The notes beneath the pieces were generated by a model that did no database searches, was not told the origin of the DNA, and saw nothing but the letters and a program-made list of their open reading frames with translations. This document shows positions 1-6,891 of a stretch of DNA of 24,240 nt, piece by piece; the first letter of the stretch is position 1, and every line of letters begins with the position of its first letter. The DNA lies in assembly GCA_964516095.1 (NCBI GenBank), contig CAZEYS010000020.1:1-24240 (forward strand), given 5' to 3'. This DNA is from Hydrogenothermus sp964516095 (GTDB lineage Bacteria; Aquificota; Aquificia; Aquificales; Hydrogenothermaceae). The translations under genes were made by a program, and so were the position numbers.

Positions 1-24
1 CTCAATTTGCCAAAAAAAATTACA

Positions 25-30
25 AAGGAG
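25..30 (+). promoter_or_regulatory. Ribosome binding site of tig
   Basis: AAGGAG lies 10 nt before the ATG at 41. The window begins only 40 bases before tig, so its promoter and any upstream gene cannot be seen. Confidence 0.7.
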
Positions 31-40
31 AACAAGGGAA

Positions 41-1402
41 ATGAACGTACAGGTAGAAGAAAACAAACTTGTTAGAATTTTAACAATTGAAGATGAAGGA
101 CAGGAAATAAAAAATATAGTAAACAACGTAGTAAAAGAAATATCAAAAAACGTATCACTCAAAGGCTTTAGAAAAGGACATGTTCCAACATCTTTGGTAA
201 AAGCAAAATACAAAGATTTAATTAAGGAAGAAGTTGTAAAACAGTATATCAACAAACATTTACAAGAAATACTGGAAAAGGAAAATCTAACTCCTGTTTC
301 TCCAGAACTGTCATTTGGAGATATAGAGATTGAAAATGACGAAAAATTAAAATTTAAGGTTAGCTTTGAAGTTGCTCCAGAATTTGAATTAAAACCTTAC
401 GAAGGTCTTGAAATTGAAATGATTAAATATGAAGTTTCTGATGAAGACGTTGAAAAAGCAATCAACAATCTCCTTGAACAACACGCAAAATATGAAACTG
501 AAGATAAAGAAATAGAAGAAGGAGACCTTGTAAAACTTAAATACAAAATAGTTGATGAAGAAGGAAACTCTGAAGAAGATGAGATAGAAGCTGTGGTAGG
601 TGCAAATCAGCTTAGAAAAGAAATTGAAGAAGAATTAATCGGGAAAAAAGCTGGAGATGAAATCCATTTAGAAAATATTCCACTTTACAATGAAAAAGGA
701 GAGGAAATAGGAAAAGCTAATGTTGATATAAAAGTTTTAGAGGTTAAAAAGAAAATTGTTCCAGAATTTAATGATGAGTTTGTTAAAGAGATAGGACTTG
801 GTGAGAATGTAGAGGAAGCTAAGAAAAAGATAAAAGAAGATTTAGAGAAGCAAGTAAAAGAAGCAAAAGAAGCAGAATTAGAACAAAAAATACTCGACAA
901 ACTTGCAGAGCAGTATGACTTTGAAGTTCCAGTATCCTTAGTTAAAGCAGAATTACAAGTACTACTTGATAACTATCTAAAGCAACTTCAGCAATTTGGC
1001 ATTCAACCAAATGAAGAGATGGTTCAGGCTGCCGCTCAAGGACTTGAGGCAACAGCAGTTAAGAACGTTAGATTAATGTTTGTTATAAATAAAATCGCAG
1101 AAAAAGAAGGTATCGATGTTTCAGAAGAAGAAATAAATCAAGAAATACAGAAACTCGCAGAAGCATATAAAATGCCAGCTGAACAACTAAAGCAAATCAT
1201 GGAAGAAAGGGGACTTATAAACAATATCAGATATGAAATTTTAAGAAAAAAAGTCCTTGATTTATTAAAAGAAAAGGCTAATATTATCGAAATGACTAAA
1301 GAAGAGTATGAAGAAAAATACGGCAAAGTAGGACAGGAAGAATTACAGCAACCTGAAAAAGAAGAAGAAAAACAGGAGGAAACAAAAGATGAGCAAAAAT
1401 GA
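41..1402 (+). CDS. tig: Trigger factor (ribosome-associated chaperone / peptidyl-prolyl isomerase)
   Basis: Trigger factor docks at the ribosome exit tunnel and shields nascent chains; it also carries an FKBP-type prolyl isomerase domain. The N-terminal ribosome-binding domain (about 1-115) contains the signature G42-F43-R44-K45-G46 followed by VP. An FKBP-like domain spans about 160-240, followed by the conserved VPEFNDEFVKEIG stretch near 240-252 and a long helical substrate-binding C-domain. At 453 aa the length is slightly above the usual ~430-450. The excess is a highly charged Glu/Lys/Gln tail from about residue 420. The ATG at 41 has an AAGGAG 10 nt upstream. The stop overlaps the start of clpP by 14 nt, and the clpP ribosome site lies inside the tig tail, so the two are probably translationally coupled. 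Family assignment is secure. Confidence 0.96.
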   Translation: MNVQVEENKLVRILTIEDEGQEIKNIVNNVVKEISKNVSLKGFRKGHVPTSLVKAKYKDLIKEEVVKQYINKHLQEILEKENLTPVSPELSFGDIEIENDEKLKFKVSFEVAPEFELKPYEGLEIEMIKYEVSDEDVEKAINNLLEQHAKYETEDKEIEEGDLVKLKYKIVDEEGNSEEDEIEAVVGANQLRKEIEEELIGKKAGDEIHLENIPLYNEKGEEIGKANVDIKVLEVKKKIVPEFNDEFVKEIGLGENVEEAKKKIKEDLEKQVKEAKEAELEQKILDKLAEQYDFEVPVSLVKAELQVLLDNYLKQLQQFGIQPNEEMVQAAAQGLEATAVKNVRLMFVINKIAEKEGIDVSEEEINQEIQKLAEAYKMPAEQLKQIMEERGLINNIRYEILRKKVLDLLKEKANIIEMTKEEYEEKYGKVGQEELQQPEKEEEKQEETKDEQK

Positions 1403-2006
1403 TATAGATAGAATTGTAAGTCAGCTTGTTCCTATAGTAGTAGAGCAAACACCACGAGGAGAAAGAGCATACGATATCTATTCAAGACTTTTAAAAGATA
1501 GAATTGTGTTACTTGGTTTTCCTATTGATGACCATGTGGCAAATCTTATAGTAGCTCAGCTTCTATTCTTGGAATCTGAAGACCCAGACAAAGATATATA
1601 CATGTATATAAACTCTCCTGGTGGTGTAGTAACAGCAGGTCTTGCCATATACGATACAATGCAGTACATAAAACCAGATGTATGTACAATTTGTATGGGA
1701 CAGGCTGCATCAATGGGGGCATTTTTACTTGCAGCTGGTACAAAAGGTAAAAGATACGCCCTCCCAAGTTCAAGAATAATGATTCACCAGCCGTTGGGAG
1801 GTTTTCAAGGACAGGCTACAGATATAGAAATACATGCAAAAGAGATTTTAAGATTAAAAAAATATTTAAATGAGAAACTTGCTGAATTCACAGGAAAACC
1901 TGTTAAAAAGATTGAAAAAGATACTGAAAGAGATTATTTTATGTCTGCTGAGGAAGCAAAAGAGTATGGGCTTATAGATAAAGTCTTGACAAAAAGAGGT
2001 GAATAA
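1389..2006 (+). CDS. clpP: ATP-dependent Clp protease proteolytic subunit
   Basis: ClpP is the serine-protease barrel that degrades proteins unfolded and fed in by ClpX or ClpA/C. The full catalytic triad is visible: S108 in the AASMG motif, H133 in MIHQP, and D182 in TERD, spaced 25 and 49 residues apart as in E. coli ClpP. Length (205 aa) is normal, and only a short propeptide-like N-terminus precedes the conserved IVPIVVEQT-type start. AGGAGG at 1374-1379, inside the end of tig, gives 9-nt spacing to this ATG and supports the overlapping start. The stop shares one base with the clpX ATG (TAATG), indicating coupling with its partner ATPase. Confidence 0.97.
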   Translation: MSKNDIDRIVSQLVPIVVEQTPRGERAYDIYSRLLKDRIVLLGFPIDDHVANLIVAQLLFLESEDPDKDIYMYINSPGGVVTAGLAIYDTMQYIKPDVCTICMGQAASMGAFLLAAGTKGKRYALPSSRIMIHQPLGGFQGQATDIEIHAKEILRLKKYLNEKLAEFTGKPVKKIEKDTERDYFMSAEEAKEYGLIDKVLTKRGE

Positions 2007-3259
2007 TGTCCGAAAAGCAAAAGTGTAGTTTTTGCGGAAAATCTCAAGAAGAAACTAAAGTACTAATTGCAGGACCAAACGATGTTTATATATGTGATGA
2101 CTGTATATCTCAGTGTAATATGCTGGTAAAAGAAGAACTAAACAATCCTAAAGCTTTAAAAGAAGCACTACAGAAGTTGCCTACACCTCAAGAGATTAAA
2201 AAACATTTAGATGAGTATGTAATAGGACAGGAAAGGGCTAAAAAAATCCTTTCTGTTGCAGTTTATAACCACTATAAAAGGATTTTAGCTAAAGAAAACA
2301 ATTTAAATGATGATGATGTTGAATTAGAAAAGAGTAATATTCTGCTTATAGGTCCAACTGGTTCCGGGAAAACCCTTCTTGCAAGAACCCTTGCAAAAAT
2401 ACTGAATGTTCCTTTTGCAATTGCAGATGCTACAAATTTAACTGAAGCTGGTTATGTAGGTGAAGATGTTGAAAGTATACTTGTAAGATTAGTGCAAGCT
2501 GCTGACTACGATATAGAAGCAGCTCAAAAAGGTATAGTATACATAGATGAAGTTGATAAAATTGCCAAGAAAAGTGGAGAAAATCCTTCTATTACTCGAG
2601 ATGTATCTGGTGAAGGTGTGCAGCAGGCACTTTTAAAAATACTTGAAGGAACAATAGCAAATATTCCACCTCAAGGTGGTAGAAAGCATCCACATCAAGA
2701 ATTCATCCAGCTTGATACTACCAATATACTTTTTATATTAGGTGGAGCATTTGTTGGCCTTGAAGATATAATAAGAAAGAGAATTGGGAAAAAATCAATA
2801 GGATTTACTTCAGACATAAAATCGAAAGAAGAAGAAAAAGACCTCTTAAAACTTGTAAGAGTTGAAGACCTTATCCAGTATGGTTTAATTCCAGAATTTG
2901 TAGGGAGAATTCCAGTTATTGCAACACTTGAAGAGTTAGATGAAGATGCTCTTGTAAGGGTGTTGGTGGAGCCTAAAAATGCACTTATAAAGCAGTACAA
3001 AAAGTTATTTGAAATGGAAGGTATCGAACTTGAATTTACAGAAGATGCGATAAGGGAAATAGCAAGAGAAGCAATTGCACGAAAAACAGGAGCAAGAGGT
3101 CTCAGAGCAATAGTTGAAGAGATTATGCTGGACATTATGTACGAAGTTCCAAGTTTAAAAGAAAAAGGGCTCAAAAAAATAATAATAGACAAGGATGTTG
3201 TTCAAAAGAAAAAAGAACCTGTATTTATTTATGAGGAGAATATAGGAAAGGCAAGTTAA
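2006..3259 (+). CDS. clpX: Clp protease ATP-binding subunit ClpX
   Basis: ClpX is the hexameric AAA+ unfoldase that recognises tagged substrates and threads them into ClpP. Visible features in order: a C4 zinc-binding domain (C7, C10, C30, C33); Walker A GPTGSGKT at 116-123; the pore-loop GYVG at 149-152; Walker B ending in D181-E182; the RKH loop at 226-228; and an IGF tripeptide at 265-267, which is the ClpP-docking loop. Every element for a working ClpXP machine is therefore present in this operon. Length 417 aa is typical. It overlaps clpP by one base and is followed 2 nt later by ysxC. Confidence 0.97.
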   Translation: MSEKQKCSFCGKSQEETKVLIAGPNDVYICDDCISQCNMLVKEELNNPKALKEALQKLPTPQEIKKHLDEYVIGQERAKKILSVAVYNHYKRILAKENNLNDDDVELEKSNILLIGPTGSGKTLLARTLAKILNVPFAIADATNLTEAGYVGEDVESILVRLVQAADYDIEAAQKGIVYIDEVDKIAKKSGENPSITRDVSGEGVQQALLKILEGTIANIPPQGGRKHPHQEFIQLDTTNILFILGGAFVGLEDIIRKRIGKKSIGFTSDIKSKEEEKDLLKLVRVEDLIQYGLIPEFVGRIPVIATLEELDEDALVRVLVEPKNALIKQYKKLFEMEGIELEFTEDAIREIAREAIARKTGARGLRAIVEEIMLDIMYEVPSLKEKGLKKIIIDKDVVQKKKEPVFIYEENIGKAS

Positions 3260-3261
3260 AA

Positions 3262-3849
3262 ATGTCTAAACCAAGGAAGATAGAGTTTATTAAAAGTGCT
3301 GTAAAACCCTCTGATTATCCAAAAAGTGACAAACCTGAAGTTGCGATAGTAGGGAGGTCGAATGTGGGAAAGTCCTCCCTTATCAATGCACTGTTTAATA
3401 GGAAAATAGCAAAGGTGAGTGCAACTCCAGGAAAAACTCGGTTGGTAAACTTTTTTAATGTAGATGATAAGTTTTATTTTGTAGATTTGCCAGGTTATGG
3501 TTTTGCTTCAGTTTCTAAAAAAGAGAGAAATCAATGGCAAAAAATGATGGATGATTATTTCAAGAAGAGAGAAAACTTGAAACTTGTAATTCTTCTTGTT
3601 GATAGTAGACACAAACCTACAAACTTAGATTTTCTAATGAAAGAATACTTAGAAACCCTTGGAATTCCTTATATTGTTGTAGGTACAAAATTAGACAAGT
3701 TAAATCAAAGTGAAAAATCTAAAGCTCCAAAAGTAATAAGAGAAGAACTGGACCTTAATGAAAATATCCCTGTAATCCTGACTTCTTCAAAAGAAAAGAT
3801 AAACTTAGACAAAGTATGGAAAGAAATAGAAAACCGTATTAATCAATAA
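3262..3849 (+). CDS. ysxC: Ribosome biogenesis GTP-binding protein YsxC/EngB
   Basis: This is a circularly unpermuted TrmE-Era-EngA-EngB class GTPase required for large ribosomal subunit maturation. All G motifs are seen: G1 GRSNVGKS (31-38), the G2-region TPGKT (55-59), G3 DLPG (75-78), G4 TKLDK (142-146) and G5 SSK (175-177). The DLPGYGFA sequence after G3 is characteristic of EngB. Length 195 aa is normal. The ATG follows the clpX stop by 2 nt, with AAAGG at 3247-3251 as ribosome site. Its last 11 bases overlap the end of the convergent hydrolase gene, and no terminator hairpin is visible between them. Confidence 0.95.
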   Translation: MSKPRKIEFIKSAVKPSDYPKSDKPEVAIVGRSNVGKSSLINALFNRKIAKVSATPGKTRLVNFFNVDDKFYFVDLPGYGFASVSKKERNQWQKMMDDYFKKRENLKLVILLVDSRHKPTNLDFLMKEYLETLGIPYIVVGTKLDKLNQSEKSKAPKVIREELDLNENIPVILTSSKEKINLDKVWKEIENRINQ

Positions 3850-4753
3850 ATGCTGGTTCAACTTCATTGGGTAAAACTATTAAAGCTTTATCTTCCAGGC
3901 TTTTTTCTTTTAAGCTTTCTTTTAAATGTTTTAAGGGAGCTTCCACTTTAATAAATTTAGGTATCGAATGAAATGTTCCATAATGTATTGGTATCATATA
4001 TTTGGCTTTTAAATCTAAAAAAGCCTGAACAGCCTCTTGTGGGTTCATGTGAACATTTTTTAATAAAAACCTTGGCTCATAACCTCCAATAGGTAGAAAA
4101 GCGTAATCTATATCAAATTCATCCCCATACTTTTTAAACCCGTCAAAATAGGCTGTATCTCCAGCAAAATAAAAAACTTTTTCACCTAATCTAAATATAT
4201 AGCTTGAACACTTTGTGTTTGGATATAAAAGAGAGCGTCCATTATTGTGTTTTACTGGTAAAGCTGTTATTTTAATATTACTGTCTTCATAAAAGTCAAA
4301 ATGAGGAATTTCTATTTTATCTTTGAAGTACATATTACCTAAAATTTTTCTACTGTTTTCAGGAAGAATTAAAACTGCATTTCTTTTCAATCTTCTGAGG
4401 GTTCTAAGGTCAAGATGGTCGTAATGGGCGTGGGATATAAGAATGTAATCCATCTGTGGTAATAGTTGAGGGATAATTGCTGGTTTTTGCCTTTTTATTC
4501 CAAAAATATGAGGGCTCAGAAAAGGGTCTGTTAGCACTTTTATACCGTTGCAATATATAAAAAATGTAGAATGTCCAAGATTTGCTATAAAATCTACTTT
4601 TTCATTTAAAAATGTTTTTATCTGCTCGTATAACCTACTTTTTTCATCCAAATAAAGATTTTTGAAAAATATATAATTTCTATCTATCTGATTTATCCTT
4701 ATTAGAACGTTCAAGAAGTTTTGCTTCTTCCCAATATTTATCCATTTCTTCAA
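3839..4753 (-). CDS. Metallo-beta-lactamase-fold hydrolase (COG2220, UlaG / NAPE-PLD-like)
   Basis: This is a zinc- or metal-dependent hydrolase of the MBL superfamily. Numbering from the longest frame, it has H108-A-H110-Y-D112-H113, H169, D199 (AGDT) and H257 (IHYGT), a full set of metal ligands. It also shows the N-terminal LGHST and LTDPF patterns of the UlaG/NAPE-PLD-like branch (COG2220). The substrate cannot be read from the sequence. The start is uncertain. The longest frame begins with TTG at 4753, lies 74 nt inside mazG, and has GGAGG 9 nt upstream. The next candidate, TTG at 4651, avoids the overlap and gives about 270 aa, but no Shine-Dalgarno is visible before it. Either way it probably forms an operon with mazG. 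Confidence 0.85.
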   Translation of the reverse strand: MKKWINIGKKQNFLNVLIRINQIDRNYIFFKNLYLDEKSRLYEQIKTFLNEKVDFIANLGHSTFFIYCNGIKVLTDPFLSPHIFGIKRQKPAIIPQLLPQMDYILISHAHYDHLDLRTLRRLKRNAVLILPENSRKILGNMYFKDKIEIPHFDFYEDSNIKITALPVKHNNGRSLLYPNTKCSSYIFRLGEKVFYFAGDTAYFDGFKKYGDEFDIDYAFLPIGGYEPRFLLKNVHMNPQEAVQAFLDLKAKYMIPIHYGTFHSIPKFIKVEAPLKHLKESLKEKSLEDKALIVLPNEVEPAFID

Positions 4754-5474
4754 GGCTCATATCCTCCAGACTTACTCCTTTTTCTTCTGCTTTTTTCTCT
4801 ATATACTGGAATCTACTTACCATTCTATCTGTTGATTGGTGAAGAGCTTCTTCTGGATCAATGCCAAGATGTCTTCCTAAATTAACAAGGGCATTCAGTA
4901 TATCTCCAAATTCATGCTCTAATTCTTCTTTTGTTTCTGCATTCTTTAATTCATTTATTTCCTCTTGGATTTTTTCTAAAATCTGGTCAGTATTTTCCCA
5001 GTCAAAACCAACTTTCGCAGCCTTTTTTTGCACTTTGGTAGCTCTTAAAAGAGCAGGCATTCTTTTTGGAATACCATCCAATATAGATTTCCTATTTTTT
5101 TCTTTCTTTTTCAATTTGTCCCATTGGTTTAAAACTTCTTCAACGTCTTTTACTTCCTTATCTCCAAAAACATGAGGATGCCTGAAGATTAGCTTGTTTA
5201 TAAGATGATTTATAACATCGTTTATATCAAAAGCACCCTCATCTTTTTTTATCTGAGAATGAAAAACTACCTGTAGAAGAACATCACCAAGTTCTTCGAT
5301 CATTTCTTTGTTATCGTTTTTCTCTATAGCCTCTAAAAGTTCATAGGCCTCTTCTATAAGATTATTTTTAATGGATAAGTTTGTCTGTTCTCTATCCCAT
5401 GGACACTCTCTTCTCAGTCTTTCCACAATATCAACAAGCCTTTGGAAATTTTCTCCTTCTTTTCTACAGGCCAT
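4680..5474 (-). CDS. mazG: Nucleoside triphosphate pyrophosphohydrolase MazG
   Basis: MazG hydrolyses (d)NTPs to NMP plus pyrophosphate and is a nucleotide-pool and stringent-response housekeeper. The protein has the two-domain arrangement of full-length MazG. Domain 1 begins with the RLRRECPWDREQT block and carries the metal motif E41-E42-xx-E45 with E61-xx-D64. Domain 2 repeats it as E172-xx-E175 with E188-xx-D191. The conserved RHPHVFG block is at 98-104. Length 264 aa is normal. The ATG at 5474 has GAGG about 9 nt upstream. It is divergent from upp across a 62-base gap that contains a perfect inverted repeat, and it leads into the MBL hydrolase. Confidence 0.95.
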   Translation of the reverse strand: MACRKEGENFQRLVDIVERLRRECPWDREQTNLSIKNNLIEEAYELLEAIEKNDNKEMIEELGDVLLQVVFHSQIKKDEGAFDINDVINHLINKLIFRHPHVFGDKEVKDVEEVLNQWDKLKKKEKNRKSILDGIPKRMPALLRATKVQKKAAKVGFDWENTDQILEKIQEEINELKNAETKEELEHEFGDILNALVNLGRHLGIDPEEALHQSTDRMVSRFQYIEKKAEEKGVSLEDMSLEEMDKYWEEAKLLERSNKDKSDR

Positions 5475-5491
5475 TCTTGTATACCTCTATT

Positions 5492-5512
5492 TTGTTAAAA
5501 TAACTTTAACAA
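5492..5512. promoter_or_regulatory. Perfect inverted repeat between divergent mazG and upp
   Basis: TTGTTAAA (5492-5499), a 5-base centre ATAAC, then TTTAACAA (5505-5512) form a perfect 8-bp-armed palindrome, midway in the 62-base divergent gap. The left TTGTTA could serve as the -35 of upp, with TATAGA at 5516-5521 as a weak -10 (spacer 18). The position suits an operator or a shared divergent promoter. No regulator can be named from the sequence. Confidence 0.5.
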
Positions 5513-5536
5513 CAATATAGATTATAAAGGTGAAAT

Positions 5537-6160
5537 ATGCAAAATATTAATAAGGTTAAAAATCCTGTTATCCAGCATATAGTGTCTATGCTTAGGGACA
5601 TATCAGTTCAAGGAGACCTTTTTAGAAGCTATGTATCTGAACTTGCGAGACTACTTCTATATGAAGCTTTGAAAGATGAAAATTTACATATGAAAAAAAT
5701 AAATACATGGATAGGAGAAAAAGAGTTTCCAGTTTTAAATGAAAAAAACTTAATTCCTATTGCCATTTTAAGGGCTGGACTTCCTATGTTGGAAGGTGTA
5801 TTAAAAATCTTAAAAAATAGTCCAGCAGGATTTTTAGCTATAAAGAGAGATGAAAAAACATTAAAAAGCACAGTTTATTATGTAAGACTTCCAGATATAG
5901 AAGGAAAAACAGTAATCATTGTAGATCCTATGGTAGCAACAGGAGGTTCTTTAGATGATGCCATAAAGATAGTAAAAGAAAGAAAACCAAAAAAAATAAT
6001 AACTTTAAATATAATCGCAGCTCCAGAGGGTATAGAAAGAATTTCCAAAAATCATCCAGATGTTAAAGTTTATATTGCACAAATAGACGAAAAATTAAAT
6101 AAGGATGGATTTATAATACCCGGTTTAGGAGATGCTGGAGACAGAGCCTTCAACACATGA
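5537..6160 (+). CDS. upp: Uracil phosphoribosyltransferase
   Basis: Upp converts uracil plus PRPP to UMP in pyrimidine salvage. The PRPP-binding signature DPMVATGGS is at 130-138, preceded by the hydrophobic strand VIIV. The uracil-binding C-terminal block GFIIPGLGDAGDR is at 192-204. Length 207 aa is the family norm. AAAGGTG directly upstream gives a reasonable ribosome site. The gene appears to have its own promoter in the 62-base gap from mazG. A separate promoter for the next gene lies after its stop, so it may be monocistronic, although I see no strong terminator. Confidence 0.96.
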   Translation: MQNINKVKNPVIQHIVSMLRDISVQGDLFRSYVSELARLLLYEALKDENLHMKKINTWIGEKEFPVLNEKNLIPIAILRAGLPMLEGVLKILKNSPAGFLAIKRDEKTLKSTVYYVRLPDIEGKTVIIVDPMVATGGSLDDAIKIVKERKPKKIITLNIIAAPEGIERISKNHPDVKVYIAQIDEKLNKDGFIIPGLGDAGDRAFNT

Positions 6161-6179
6161 CAGATACAACTGTGTTTTG

Positions 6180-6209
6180 TTGATTTGTAATTTTCTCCTA
6201 ATTTATAAT
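6180..6209 (+). promoter_or_regulatory. Probable sigma-70-type promoter for the gene at 6247
   Basis: TTGATT (6180-6185) and a perfect TATAAT (6204-6209) are separated by 18 bases. The -35 matches consensus at 4 of 6 positions and the -10 at 6 of 6. It lies in the 86-base gap after upp. Confidence 0.55.
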
Positions 6210-6246
6210 TGGAAATAGAATAAGTAGTATTTTAAGAGGTTATTAA

Positions 6247-6840
6247 ATGGCATTTAAAGAATTCAAAGAAACTTTTCCACATAGATTTAAAAGTTTTGAA
6301 GAAGCCAAAGAGAAAATAAATGAAAATCATAAGCAGGAACAACTGGATGCGATTGATTATATGGTAAATCACAAAGAGTATTACTTCCTGCTAAAAAATC
6401 TTATTGATAATTACGCTGAAGGTGGCGGAAATAAAGCTCTTTTTGACTATATATTCTTTCAACTAAAAGACTGTCCTAAAAGATCGGAGGATATTGAGCT
6501 ATACAAGAAAATTTTACAGTGTAATAATAAGGATTTAAGACTGTCATTTCTTGAATACTTAAAAATGTGTGCCGATGAGCTTTTCCCTATTCTTTACAAA
6601 TACATTCAAGACGATGATATAAAAGAAATGATTGTGTGTTATCTACTTTACATAAATAAAGACGAACTGGTAGAGTTTCTCCGAAAACACAGATTTGATA
6701 AACAAACCTTATCAAAGTTCTTAAAAGAGATATACCTATATGGAACAAAAGAAGATATAAAATGCCTAAATAGCTTAAAAGAACTCTATCCTGAGTACAA
6801 AGACAAAATTAATGACATAATTAATTTATTAGAATCGTAG
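6247..6840 (+). CDS. Hypothetical helical protein, possibly HEAT-like
   Basis: I do not recognise this 197-aa protein. It is predicted, by eye, to be almost entirely alpha-helical. From about residue 60 onward it has short amphipathic helices in pairs with LF/FLEYLK/FLRKH-type spacing, reminiscent of a degenerate HEAT-like repeat solenoid, but no repeat is exact. It has no signal peptide, no membrane segment and no catalytic motif. Five cysteines (C76, C92, C108, C131, C173) are scattered rather than paired. AAGAGG lies just before the ATG, and a good promoter sits 38-67 bases upstream. Transketolase follows 51 bases later with its own ribosome site, so co-transcription is possible. Codon use resembles its neighbours. 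Confidence 0.75.
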   Translation: MAFKEFKETFPHRFKSFEEAKEKINENHKQEQLDAIDYMVNHKEYYFLLKNLIDNYAEGGGNKALFDYIFFQLKDCPKRSEDIELYKKILQCNNKDLRLSFLEYLKMCADELFPILYKYIQDDDIKEMIVCYLLYINKDELVEFLRKHRFDKQTLSKFLKEIYLYGTKEDIKCLNSLKELYPEYKDKINDIINLLES

Positions 6841-6891
6841 AAATTGTTTAAAATATTTTTATGAAATCTTATCAAAAATAAGGAGAATTGA

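Noticed and set aside
2695..3192. Antisense ORF of 165 aa within clpX
   Set aside because: It is Ser/Ile-rich shadow sequence from a highly conserved clpX region, with no independent support.
6150..6185. Possible terminator after upp
   Set aside because: Only a 4-bp ACAG/CTGT stem with a T/G tail could be found, too weak to call.
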